From Streptomyces filamentosus (GTDB taxonomy: Bacteria > Actinomycetota > Actinomycetes > Streptomycetales > Streptomycetaceae), in assembly GCF_014654895.1 (NCBI RefSeq), contig NZ_BNBE01000001.1, positions 3,013,001 to 3,077,000 of the forward strand: a stretch of 64,000 nt of DNA. The letters run 5' to 3'. The translations under genes were made by a program, and so were the position numbers. Numbering within the stretch: position 1 is the first letter of the stretch; each line of letters starts with the position of its first letter. This document shows, piece after piece, positions 17,380 to 24,741 of this stretch. A model generated the notes under the pieces. That model saw only the letters and a program-made list of their open reading frames with translations, had not been told where the DNA came from and made no database searches.

Positions 17380-18287
17380 GCGGCACCCCCGGTGCCCTCG
17401 CGCCCCGCGCCCGCCGGCCGGAGGTCCGCCAGTCGGGCCGCCACCGCGCCCGCCGTCGGGGCGGCGAGTTCGCCGGCGAGGCGGCCGTCGGCGAGGAAGA
17501 CGACGCGGTCGGCGCGGGCCGCGGCGACCGGGTCGTGGGTCACCATCACCAGCGTCCTGCCCTCCTCGTCCACGAGGGCCCGGAGCAGGTCCATGACCTC
17601 CGCGCCGGTCGTGGAGTCGAGCGCGCCGGTCGGCTCGTCGGCGAAGAGGACGGCGGGGCGGGCGATCAGCGCCCGGGCGACGGCGACGCGCTGGCACTGG
17701 CCGCCGGAGAGCTCGGCGGGCCGGTGCCGCTCCCGGCCCGCGAGACCGACCCGGGCGAGCGCCGCCCGGACCTCGCCGCGCGCCGGACGGCGGCCGGCCA
17801 GGCGGAGCGGGAGGGCCACGTTCTGCGCGGCCGTCAGGGTGGGCAGCAGGTTGAAGGACTGGAAGACGAAGCCGATCCGGTCCCGCCGCAGCAGCGTGAG
17901 CCGCCGCTCGCCCAGCCCCTCCAGGGCCGTGCCCGCCACCTCGACGCGGCCCGCGTCCGGCCGGTCGAGCCCGGCGGCGCAGCGCAGCAGGGTGGACTTC
18001 CCGGAGCCGGAGGGCCCCATGACGGCGGTGAAGGTCCCGGCGGCGACGTCGAGGTCGACGCCGTCGAGGGCGCGGACCTCCCCGTGCCGCCGCACGAGCC
18101 CCCGGAGCCGTACGGCGGCGGGAGGCGGAGTCGTCCGGGCCGTGGCGTCCGGCAGGACGTCGGGCGGGACGTCGGACACGGCGCTCGGCACGGGATTCGG
18201 CACGGCGCTCGGCACGGGATTCGGAGCAGTGCTCGGCACGGGATTCGGAGCAGTGCTCGGCGCGGCATTCGGCGTGGCTTGGGGCAT
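17373..18287 (-). CDS. ABC transporter ATP-binding protein, MacB/LolD type
   Basis: 304 residues. Walker A GPSGSGKST, Q-loop FVFQSFNLLPTLTA, signature LSGGQCQRVAVARAL, Walker B AVLFADEPTGALD, H-loop VTHD. The combination EPTGALD with QSFNLLP marks the MacB/LolD/FtsE group that works with FtsX-type permeases, matching its neighbour. The core starts near residue 55; ahead of it is a Pro/Ala/Val-rich tail with three copies of the 8-residue unit PNPVPSAV/T encoded by a 24-nt tandem repeat. The start at 18287 has GGAG 6 nt upstream; the true protein could start later within the tail. Confidence 0.88.
   Translation of the reverse strand: MPQATPNAAPSTAPNPVPSTAPNPVPSAVPNPVPSAVSDVPPDVLPDATARTTPPPAAVRLRGLVRRHGEVRALDGVDLDVAAGTFTAVMGPSGSGKSTLLRCAAGLDRPDAGRVEVAGTALEGLGERRLTLLRRDRIGFVFQSFNLLPTLTAAQNVALPLRLAGRRPARGEVRAALARVGLAGRERHRPAELSGGQCQRVAVARALIARPAVLFADEPTGALDSTTGAEVMDLLRALVDEEGRTLVMVTHDPVAAARADRVVFLADGRLAGELAAPTAGAVAARLADLRPAGAGREGTGGAAC
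18177..18277. repeat. 24-nt tandem repeat coding the N-terminal tail of the ABC ATPase
   Basis: Repeated blocks of GCTCGGCACGGGATTCGG with small changes, about four copies, coding Pro-Asn-Pro-Val-Pro-Ser-Ala-Val repeats on the minus strand. The number of units is likely to vary between strains. Confidence 0.8.
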
Positions 18288-18464
18288 GGCTCCAGCGAAC
18301 CGTTTCACCGGGGGCGGGGCACGCCGTCTGCCGGGCGTCCCGGGGTGGGGCCAGGCCCACCCCCGAGGGGCGGGCCGGGGCGCGGGCCCGCCGCCCTGAG
18401 ACCATCGAAGGAGCGGCCGGCGCGGAGGAGCCCGGTGCACGGAGCGGTACGGAAGGGCACGGTC

Positions 18465-19610
18465 ATGCAGGAGGAGGCACGGGAGTCCACCGTCGGGCGG
18501 GCGCTCGGGGAGGCGCTGCACAGCCGGGACGACCGCTCCCTCGACACGGCGGCCTCGATGCTCGCCGCCGACCCGGCCGCCGACGCGGCCCTCGCCCGGC
18601 GCGGCGAGGAGTTCGTCCGCACCCTGTGGGAGCGCGGCTGGCAGCCCGCCGACCTCGCGCGCACGGTCCGCCGCGAGCTGGCGGAGGAGCACGGGCGGCT
18701 GCTCGGCGTCCTGGTGCGGGCGGAGACGGCGCGGTACGCGACGCTGCCCCGCCGCTGGCGGGAGCAGCTCGACGCGCTGGAGGAGCCGGGCGCGCCCCTG
18801 GACCGCTTCTCGCACGCGACGGCCGTCCTGGAGCTGTACCGGCTGCTCGTCCGGCTGCCCCGGCTCGACGCGGTGGGACCCGTACCGGGCGAGACGCTGC
18901 CGCCCGCGGCGGCGGGGGAGCCGCGGATGCTGACCCGGATCCGGGCGCTGCTCGCCAAGGCCGAGGCCACCGGCTACCCGGAGGAGGCGGAGGCGCTGAC
19001 CGCGAAGGCGCAGGAGCTGATGGCCCGGCACAGCCTCGACGAGGCGGGCCTCGCGGCGGGCGCGCCGTCGCCGCAGACGCCCGGCGCGATCCGGATCGGC
19101 GTGGAGCCCCCGTACGAGCAGGCGAAGGCGATCCTGCTGGACGCGGTGGCGACGGCGAACCACTGCCGGGCGGTGTGGAACGAGGCGTACGGCTTCTCGA
19201 CGGTCGTCGGCTTCGAGGCCGACCTCGACCCGGTCGAGCTGCTGCACACCTCGCTCCTGGTGCAGGGCACGGCGGCGATGACCCGGGCGGAGGCGGAGCA
19301 GCGGAAGGGCGGCCGCAAGCGCACCAAGTCCTTCCGGCAGTCCTTCCTCCTCGCGTACGCGAACCGGCTCGGCGCCCGCCTGGAGGCGACCTCCCGCCGG
19401 GTGGCCGCCGAGGCCCCCACCCTCCTGCCGGTCCTCGCCTCCCGCGAGGTCGCGGTGACGGCCCGCACCGACGAGCTCTTCCCGGAGACCCGGGCGACCC
19501 GGGTCCGCGCCATGTGGGACGAGGAGGGCTGGCAGCACGGTGCCTCCGCCGCCGACTCCGCCACCCTCGCCCCGGACCGGGCCCGGCTCGACCGCCGCGC
19601 CCGGAGCTGA
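18465..19610 (+). CDS. DUF2786 domain protein
   Basis: 381 residues. The N-terminal third is helical with no family I recognise. About residues 150-195 match DUF2786 (MLTRIRALLAKAEATGYPEEAEALTAKAQELMARHSLDEAG), a domain of unknown role seen in phage and bacterial proteins. The C-terminal part contains EQRKGGRKRTKSFRQSFLLAYANRLGARLEA, the second element usually found after DUF2786. No signal peptide or membrane helix. ATG 18465 has GGAAGGG 7 nt upstream. The gene is alone, divergent from the ABC operon. A 12-nt repeat array starts inside its stop codon. Confidence 0.78.
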   Translation: MQEEARESTVGRALGEALHSRDDRSLDTAASMLAADPAADAALARRGEEFVRTLWERGWQPADLARTVRRELAEEHGRLLGVLVRAETARYATLPRRWREQLDALEEPGAPLDRFSHATAVLELYRLLVRLPRLDAVGPVPGETLPPAAAGEPRMLTRIRALLAKAEATGYPEEAEALTAKAQELMARHSLDEAGLAAGAPSPQTPGAIRIGVEPPYEQAKAILLDAVATANHCRAVWNEAYGFSTVVGFEADLDPVELLHTSLLVQGTAAMTRAEAEQRKGGRKRTKSFRQSFLLAYANRLGARLEATSRRVAAEAPTLLPVLASREVAVTARTDELFPETRATRVRAMWDEEGWQHGASAADSATLAPDRARLDRRARS

Positions 19611-19716
19611 AGCCGCGAAGGGAGCCGTGAGGGAGGCCGTGAGAGAAGCCGCGAGGGAGGCCGCGAAGGGAGCCGCTAGGGAGGCCGTGAGGGAAGCCGC
19701 GAGAGAAGCCGCGAGG
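19609..19716. repeat. 12-nt tandem repeat, nine units, overlapping a stop codon
   Basis: Nine consecutive 12-mers close to GAAGCCGCGAGG/GAGGCCGTGAGG fill 19609-19716, beginning in the TGA of the DUF2786 gene. In one forward frame it would read 36 codons of Glu-Ala-Ala-Arg type and end in TGA, but no start or upstream reading frame supports translation. Confidence 0.9.
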
Positions 19717-19746
19717 TGAAATGTCCGGGTACGGGCTGATCGTCGC

Positions 19747-19752
19747 TACGCT
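19747..19752 (+). promoter_or_regulatory. Candidate -10 box of the FUSC gene (leaderless)
   Basis: TACGCT 6 nt before ATG 19759, the same box and spacing as at 4642 and upstream of folP. No ribosome site is present. Confidence 0.45.
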
Positions 19753-19758
19753 CGGTCC

Positions 19759-21900
19759 ATGAGCTGGCTCCGGGCGCTGAGGGAGACCGCCCGCTCCGGC
19801 CTCACCGTCGAGCGGCGGCGGCTGGCCCCCGCCATCGCCGCCCGGGGCGCGCTCGGCCTCGCGCTGGTCGTCGGCTTCTCGCTGGCCGTCTTCGGGCCGG
19901 CCGTGGCAGCCTCCTCCGCCTTCGGGGCCTTCCAGGCGGCGATCGCGACCTTCCAGCGGTCCTGGCGGCCCCGGCCCACGCTCGCGCTCGCCTCCGGCGG
20001 CAGCCTCGCCGTCTCCACCTTCCTTGGCTATCTGACCGGCGCCCACCTGCTGCTCTTCCTCGCCCTCCTGCTGCTGTGGACCTTCCTCTCCGGGCTCGCC
20101 TGGGCGGCCGGGCCCACGGCCGGCATCATCGCCTCCTCCAACGTGGCGATCATGCTGGTCACGGTCACCCTGCCGACCTCCGTCGCCACCGCCGCCGGGC
20201 ACGCGGTCATGATCTTCGCGGGCGGGCTCGTACAGGCCGCGCTGGTGGTGCTGCTGCCGGTCCGCCCCTGGGGCGCGCAGCGGGACGCGCTCGCGGACGC
20301 GCTCGCCGCGGAGGCCGACTACGCGCGGCGGCTGCGCCACGATCCGGTCGCGCCCTTCGACCCCGTACCGCTGATGACCGCCCGCAGCGCCGCCGCCGTC
20401 ACCCCCCGGCAGGCCCGCCGCCGGCCCGCCGAGCTCCACGGGCCCCGCCGGCTCGCCGAACGGATCCGGCCGGTGCTCGCCTCCCTCGCGGACCCGGCCG
20501 TCGGCGCCCCGGCCGAGGGTCCGCAGCGCGACCGGGTCCGCGAACTGCTCGCCGCGGCCGGGACGGTCCTCGACGCCGCCGCGCACGCGATCCGGCACGG
20601 CAAGCCCGTCCGGCTGCCCCCGGCCGCCGTCTCCGTCCTCCGCACCCCCGACACCGGCACGATCCTCGCCGACCGCCCCCACCGCGCCGCCCTCCGCCTG
20701 ATCGCCCTCCTCGGCGACGTCGTCGAGACGGCGGAGCCGCGCACGGAGACGAGCCCGGGGGAGGCCCGTACGGCGGAGGAAGCGGGGGAGGACGCGGGTG
20801 CGGGTGCGGGTGCGGGTGCCGCGGCCGACGCCCGCGCGAGGGCCGCACACCCCTCGCTCGCCGCCCGGACCCGCCCCACCCTCCTCCGGCTCGCACCGGT
20901 CGTCCTCGCGAAGATGCGGGCGGAGGTGCGGCCGGGGTCGCCGATCCTGCGGCACGCGATCCGCGTCTCGGCCGTCGCCGCCGCCGGCTATCTGCTCGGC
21001 CTGGCGCTGCCCTTCGGCCACGGGTACTGGGCGCCGATGGCCTCCGTGATGGTGATGCGCCCGGACTTCTCGCAGACGTACGCCCGCTCGGTGGCCCGCT
21101 TCGGCGGCACGCTCGTCGGCGTCGCGCTCGCCTCCGGCGTCGTGCAGACCGCGCACCCGGGGACGTACCTCTCCGCCGCCCTCGCCGTCCTCTGCGCCTT
21201 CGGCATGTACCTGCTGATGCGGACGGGGTACGCCGTCAGTCAGGTCTGCGTCGCCGCGTACGTCGTCTTCCTCCTCGGCATGGAGGGCTCCGGGGTGACC
21301 CAGACCGTACGGGAAAGGGTGCTGCTCACCCTCCTCGGCGGCCTCCTCGCGATGCTCTCCTACGCCGTCTACCCCGCCTGGGAGACGCCCCGGCTGCGCG
21401 GCCGGCTCGCCGACTGGCTGGCCGCCTCCGGGCGGTACGCCGCCGCCGTCGCCGCCCGGTACGCCGACCCCGCCGGGCCCGGCAGCCCCGACGTCCGCGA
21501 GGCCCTGCTCGCCGCCCGCGCCGCGCGCGTGGCCTGGCACGACGCCCTCGGCCTGGCCGGCCACGAACCCGTCCGGCACCGGGGGCTCTCGCACGCGGCG
21601 GCCGAGGGCGCGGGCCACGCGCTCGCCGAGTTCGGCCGGGCCGCCATGCTCCTGGAGGCCCACCTCCCCGAGCGCGGCGCCCCGCCGCTGCCCGCCGCCG
21701 CGGGCCTCGCGGAGGCGCTGCGCGAGACGACCGAACGCGGCGCGAAGGCCGTCCGCGAGCGCACGGTCCCCGTCTGGGACGACCTCCGCGAGACCGTCGC
21801 CGCCTGGGACACGGAGGTCACCGACCCGCTGCTGCGGAAGGCCCCGCGGCTGCTCCTGGACGCCCTGGACGAACTGTCGGCCGCCCTCTCCGACGCCTGA
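19759..21900 (+). CDS. FUSC family (fusaric acid resistance-like) exporter
   Basis: 713 residues. Two hydrophobic blocks, about residues 20-160 and 395-530, each with five to six helices, flanked by soluble helical regions. This is the duplicated FUSC/YccS-like architecture of aromatic-acid exporters. Marker stretches are GHGYWAPMASVMVMRPDFSQTYARSVARFGGTLVGVALA and SQVCVAAYVVFLLGMEG. It is predicted to export aromatic carboxylic acids or similar toxic compounds across the inner membrane; the substrate is not known. Monocistronic, likely leaderless. Its last codons and stop form the first unit of a 22-23-nt repeat. Confidence 0.85.
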   Translation: MSWLRALRETARSGLTVERRRLAPAIAARGALGLALVVGFSLAVFGPAVAASSAFGAFQAAIATFQRSWRPRPTLALASGGSLAVSTFLGYLTGAHLLLFLALLLLWTFLSGLAWAAGPTAGIIASSNVAIMLVTVTLPTSVATAAGHAVMIFAGGLVQAALVVLLPVRPWGAQRDALADALAAEADYARRLRHDPVAPFDPVPLMTARSAAAVTPRQARRRPAELHGPRRLAERIRPVLASLADPAVGAPAEGPQRDRVRELLAAAGTVLDAAAHAIRHGKPVRLPPAAVSVLRTPDTGTILADRPHRAALRLIALLGDVVETAEPRTETSPGEARTAEEAGEDAGAGAGAGAAADARARAAHPSLAARTRPTLLRLAPVVLAKMRAEVRPGSPILRHAIRVSAVAAAGYLLGLALPFGHGYWAPMASVMVMRPDFSQTYARSVARFGGTLVGVALASGVVQTAHPGTYLSAALAVLCAFGMYLLMRTGYAVSQVCVAAYVVFLLGMEGSGVTQTVRERVLLTLLGGLLAMLSYAVYPAWETPRLRGRLADWLAASGRYAAAVAARYADPAGPGSPDVREALLAARAARVAWHDALGLAGHEPVRHRGLSHAAAEGAGHALAEFGRAAMLLEAHLPERGAPPLPAAAGLAEALRETTERGAKAVRERTVPVWDDLRETVAAWDTEVTDPLLRKAPRLLLDALDELSAALSDA

Positions 21901-21989
21901 CCCCGCCCCCTCCGGCGCCTGACCCCGCCCTCTCCGACGCCTGATTCCGCCCCTCTCCGGCGCCTGACCCCGCCCCCTCCGGCGACGTT
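21885..21989. repeat. 22-23-nt tandem repeat duplicating the end of the FUSC gene
   Basis: The sequence around the FUSC stop codon, CTCTCCGACGCCTGACCCCG, recurs with small changes so that CGCCTGA appears at 21894, 21916, 21938 and 21961, with a partial fifth unit. Each complete unit thus carries a copy of the stop codon. Confidence 0.88.
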
Positions 21990-22133
21990 TTCCCCGGGTC
22001 CGCCGTGATCCAGGGCCCGGGGCGACGCGGGCATCCGGCTGTACGGCCGCGCGGGCCGTCCGCCGTCCGCGCCGCCACGGCTCTGACCTGCCGGGACTTC
22101 CTCCCGTGAGGGTGTCGGAGATCATATTGGCAA

Positions 22134-22148
22134 TGGGATTCGTTTTCG
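22134..22148. promoter_or_regulatory. Candidate Zur (zinc uptake regulator) site
   Basis: The 15 bases TGGGATTCGTTTTCG match the Streptomyces Zur pattern TGAAAATGATTTTCA/TGAAAACGATTTTCA at up to 11 of 15 positions, reading either strand. It ends 15 nt before the rpmG start, where a zinc repressor would block transcription. The region is also locally AT-rich against its surroundings. Confidence 0.5.
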
Positions 22149-22163
22149 TTTAACCTCGGCGGC

Positions 22164-22328
22164 ATGGCACGCAACGAGATACGACCCGTTCTCAAGCTCC
22201 GGTCCACCGCGGGCACCGGATTCACCTACGTCACCCGCAAGAACCGCCGCAACGACCCCGACCGCCTCAGCCTCCGCAAGTTCGACCCGGTGGCCGGCCG
22301 TCACGTGGAGTTCCGCGAGGAGCGCTGA
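22164..22328 (+). CDS. rpmG: 50S ribosomal protein L33, zinc-independent form
   Basis: 54 residues, full length for bacterial L33, and recognisable end to end ([14 protein letters not shown]..., [13 protein letters not shown], ending HVEFREER). It contains no cysteine, so it is the C-minus form that does not need zinc. In Streptomyces such paralogues are made under zinc starvation under Zur control to replace zinc-bearing versions; the candidate Zur site upstream fits that. In S. coelicolor the comparable gene belongs, as I recall, to a cluster with L28 and S14 copies; here it stands alone. A hairpin follows at 22359. No ribosome site is obvious (ACCTCGGCGGC precedes ATG). Confidence 0.93.
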   Translation: MARNEIRPVLKLRSTAGTGFTYVTRKNRRNDPDRLSLRKFDPVAGRHVEFREER

Positions 22329-22358
22329 CCCCGCCCTCCGGGACCTCCCCGGGAACCG

Positions 22359-22406
22359 ACGCCCCCGCGCGCCCGTCCATCCGGATGGGAAGATCGCGGG
22401 GGCGTT
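22359..22406 (+). terminator. Terminator after rpmG
   Basis: ACGCCCCCGCG (22359-22369) pairs with CGCGGGGGCGT (22395-22405); the loop contains a second small stem CCATCC/GGATGG. It is followed by a T/C-rich run. Confidence 0.65.
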
Positions 22407-22514
22407 CTCCTGTTCTCCCGTGCGCCCGCCCGCTTTTCCGCGCGTTCTCCGCCACTCCGGGGCGCCTCCCCGCGCCGATCGCACGCTGAGTCGCGTAGCG
22501 GCTACGCCACGCCT

Positions 22515-22540
22515 CGTGCACGTGCATCTGCTCATGCATC
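22515..22540. promoter_or_regulatory. 26-bp element A with TGCACGTGCA palindrome, upstream of DUF397 gene
   Basis: CGTGCACGTGCATCTGC followed by TCATGCATC. The same 26 bp, with two differences, occurs inverted at 23585-23610, so both copies face their gene in the same orientation. It ends 66 nt before the DUF397 start and overlaps the expected -35 position of the TATGAT box at 22557. Probable operator for the XRE regulator of this locus (inference). Confidence 0.6.
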
Positions 22541-22556
22541 GGCATGTGAACGCAGC

Positions 22557-22562
22557 TATGAT
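22557..22562 (+). promoter_or_regulatory. Candidate -10 box of the DUF397 gene
   Basis: TATGAT, one of the best -10 matches in the window, 44 nt before the ATG. The -35 position falls in the right half of element A. Confidence 0.45.
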
Positions 22563-22606
22563 CCGAGGAAGTTGACACCTGCACCAAGCAACTCGGGGAG
22601 CTACCA

Positions 22607-22849
22607 ATGCATCACGCGCGTCACGCGTACAACGGCATGGCGGCCACGGAGCTGCGGGGCGTCGTCTGGCAGAAGAGCAGGCACAGCAACTCCCAGGGCT
22701 CGTGCGTCGAGTTCGCCAAACTGCCGGGGGGAAACGTTGCCGTGCGCAATTCCCGCCACCCGGACGGTCCGGCGCTCGTCTACACGCCGGCCGAGATAGA
22801 GGCGCTCCTGCTCGGCGTCAAGGACGGGGAGTTCGACCACCTCGTCTGA
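22607..22849 (+). CDS. DUF397 domain protein (WhiJ/Scr-locus small partner)
   Basis: 80 residues with the complete DUF397 pattern: VVWQKSRHSNSQGSCVEFAKLPGGNVAVRNSRHPDGPALVYTPAEIEALLLGVKDGEFDHL. Such small proteins occur beside XRE regulators with a DUF5753 domain and HATPase proteins in Streptomyces (whiJ, abaA-type loci), where they are linked to control of development and antibiotic production, and have been described as toxin/antitoxin-like pairs with the regulator. Ribosome site GGGGAGC lies 7 nt before ATG. It converges on the HATPase gene, separated by a 44-bp perfect palindrome. Confidence 0.9.
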   Translation: MHHARHAYNGMAATELRGVVWQKSRHSNSQGSCVEFAKLPGGNVAVRNSRHPDGPALVYTPAEIEALLLGVKDGEFDHLV

Positions 22850-22886
22850 GGCGCGCCGGGACCTGCGGGCACACGGAAGCGCGGAA

Positions 22887-22930
22887 GAAGGGGAAGGGCC
22901 CGGCGGACGTCCGCCGGGCCCTTCCCCTTC
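22887..22930. terminator. 44-nt perfect palindrome, two-way terminator
   Basis: GAAGGGGAAGGGCCCGGCGGAC (22887-22908) is exactly mirrored by 22909-22930: a 22-bp arm with no spacer. It lies between convergent DUF397 and HATPase genes, with pyrimidine-rich flanks on both sides. Confidence 0.85.
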
Positions 22931-22964
22931 TCCGTTTCTCGGGGGCCGCTCGTGCCCCCGGGGC

Positions 22965-23465
22965 CTACTCCTCCGGTCCGACCCGGAAGAGCGCCCACAC
23001 CACCTTGCCCTGGAGCGTCCCGGCGAGCGGGTGCCAGCCCCAGCTGTCGCTGAACGACTCCACCAGGAACAGGCCGCGGCCCGACTCGGCGGAGAAGTCC
23101 TCCTCGCCGCCGCGCGCCTCGGGGCTCACCCTGCTGGGATCGCGCACCGCGCACACCAGCCGGGAGGCCCAGCGCATCAGGTGCAGCCGCACCGGCGGAC
23201 CCTGCGGGTCGTCGGGTCCCGCACCGTCCGGGACGGCGTGCCGCAGCGCGTTGGTGACGAGCTCGGAGACCACCAGGGCCACGTCGTCGAAGCGGCTCGT
23301 CAGCTCCCACTCGTCGAGCGTCCTGCTCGTGAACTTCCTTGCCCCGCGCACGGCTTCGTACCGGGCGGGCAGGGCGCAGGAGGCGGAGGTGGAGACGGCG
23401 CCGGGATCGATCGGCGGGAGACCCTGCCGTAAAGGCTCGAGCACGGTCGATCCATTCGTCCCCAT
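22965..23465 (-). CDS. HATPase-domain anti-sigma/regulatory kinase-like protein
   Basis: 166 residues. The core is the RsbW/SpoIIAB-type ATPase: N-box VVSELVTNALRHA, G1 region VCAVRDPSR, G2 region SGRGLFLVESFSDSWGW. It lacks membrane or receiver parts. Proteins of this type bind sigma factors or partner with DUF397/XRE loci in Streptomyces. ATG 23465 was chosen because the coding match begins there; the frame stays open upstream without a family match. Its leader carries three 10-11-nt direct repeats and element B. It forms the middle member of the trio DUF397 - HATPase - XRE. Confidence 0.88.
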   Translation of the reverse strand: MGTNGSTVLEPLRQGLPPIDPGAVSTSASCALPARYEAVRGARKFTSRTLDEWELTSRFDDVALVVSELVTNALRHAVPDGAGPDDPQGPPVRLHLMRWASRLVCAVRDPSRVSPEARGGEEDFSAESGRGLFLVESFSDSWGWHPLAGTLQGKVVWALFRVGPEE

Positions 23466-23493
23466 GCGAGGCACTCCCGGGAATCGCGGCGGT

Positions 23494-23525
23494 GGTGCGA
23501 CAACGGTGCGAAACGGTGCAACAAC
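23494..23525. repeat. Three 10-11-nt direct repeats in the HATPase leader
   Basis: GGTGCGACAAC (23494), GGTGCGAAAC (23505) and GGTGCAACAAC (23515) follow one another, 28-60 nt upstream of the HATPase start. Spacing close to one helical turn suggests a cooperative binding site, or an RNA element; untested. Confidence 0.55.
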
Positions 23526-23584
23526 CCGACAACGCGAACAAGTACGCGGCTGCGCGGGGTCCATGGTTCCGAATGCGCCCACGG

Positions 23585-23610
23585 GATGCAAGGGCAGATG
23601 CACGTGCACG
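23585..23610. promoter_or_regulatory. 26-bp element B, partner of element A
   Basis: GATGCAAGGGCAGATG followed by CACGTGCACG; identical to the reverse of element A at 24 of 26 positions. It lies in the 340-bp gap between HATPase (minus) and XRE (plus), 119 nt from the HATPase start and 195 nt from the XRE start. The rest of that gap has no gene that I can support. Confidence 0.6.
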
Positions 23611-23805
23611 CGCCCGAGCGTGCCGGACCTGTCCGACCCTGTGGCGAATCTGTGGAAATCTTCTTGACGCCGACGCGCCCCCCGCCGTCCGGAACCGGCC
23701 CCCCGGCTCCCCTTTCCGTAATCGGATGTGTACGGGCTGAAGCGTTTGGTGGCAGAATCCGGGGCTCGACGGGGGCTCGTCACCATGATCGGGAGGCTGG
23801 GAGCC

Positions 23806-24678
23806 GTGACCGCAGGCGAAATGAACGGAGCGGGCGGGAGCGTGGTCCGGCGCATCCTGCTGGGCTCCCAGCTGAGGCGCCTGCGCGAGTCGAGGGGGAT
23901 CACCCGCGAGGCCGCCGGCTACTCGATCCGCGCTTCCGAATCCAAGATCAGCCGCATGGAGTTGGGAAGGGTGAGCTTCAAGGCCAGGGACATAGAGGAT
24001 CTGCTCACGCTCTACGGGGTCACCGAGGAGACCGAGCGCGGCGCGCTCCTGGGCCTCGCCCGCGAGGCCAACCTCGCCGGCTGGTGGCACAGCTTCGGCG
24101 ACGTCCTGCCCGGCTGGTTCCAGACCTACATCGGCCTGGAGGCCGCCGCCTCCCTCATCCGCGTCTACGAAGTGCAGTTCGTGCACGGCCTGTTGCAGAC
24201 GGAGGAGTACGCCCACGCCGTCGTCTCCCGGGGCATGCCCGGCGCCTCGCGGGCCGAGATCGACCGCCGCGTCGCCCTCCGGCTCGAACGGCAGAAGGTC
24301 CTCGTCTCCGAGCGCGCCCCGCACTTCCACGTCGTCCTCGACGAGGCCGCGCTCCGCCGCCCGTACGGCGACCGGGCCGTCATGCGCGGACAGCTGAAGC
24401 ACCTCATCGAGGTCTCCGAGCAGCCCGGCGTCACCCTCCAGGTCATGCCGTTCAGCTTCGGCGGCCACGCCGGCGAGAGCGGCGCCTTCACCATGCTCAG
24501 CTTCCCCGAGTCCGACCTCTCCGACGTCGTCTACCTCGAACAGCTCACCGGGGCCCTCTACCTCGACAAGAGGGAGGAGGTCGCCCAGTACGCGGCGGCG
24601 ATGGAGAAACTGGCGAAGGACAGTCCGGATCCGGCCGAAAGTCGTGACCTCCTCCGGGGCCTCCTCCAACTCTCTTGA
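23806..24678 (+). CDS. XRE-family regulator with DUF5753 domain (WhiJ/Scr1 type)
   Basis: 290 residues. An N-terminal XRE helix-turn-helix (LGSQLRRLRESRGITREAAGYSIRASESKISRMELGRVSFKARDIEDLLTLYGV) is followed by a DUF5753 domain (AREANLAGWWHSFGDVLPGWFQTYIGLEAAASLIRVYE...FVHGLLQTEEYAHAV... to the end). This is the WhiJ-like/Scr1 antitoxin-like group. GTG 23806 was chosen since GGGAGG lies 9 nt upstream and the protein then has normal length; ATG 23785 or 23821 are possible. It probably controls the DUF397 and HATPase genes through the repeated 26-bp element (inference). It is followed by an unrelated dehydrogenase gene. Confidence 0.9.
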   Translation: MTAGEMNGAGGSVVRRILLGSQLRRLRESRGITREAAGYSIRASESKISRMELGRVSFKARDIEDLLTLYGVTEETERGALLGLAREANLAGWWHSFGDVLPGWFQTYIGLEAAASLIRVYEVQFVHGLLQTEEYAHAVVSRGMPGASRAEIDRRVALRLERQKVLVSERAPHFHVVLDEAALRRPYGDRAVMRGQLKHLIEVSEQPGVTLQVMPFSFGGHAGESGAFTMLSFPESDLSDVVYLEQLTGALYLDKREEVAQYAAAMEKLAKDSPDPAESRDLLRGLLQLS

Positions 24679-24741
24679 TACATCAGTACGATGACGCCAC
24701 ATCAGTCGCACTGTTAGGTAGCGGGTAGAGGGGTCTCCACC

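Noticed and set aside
19609..19716. Small gene for a Glu-Ala-Ala-Arg repeat peptide
   Set aside because: The frame is open for 36 codons but has no start codon with ribosome site, and the array overlaps an upstream stop; treated as a minisatellite.
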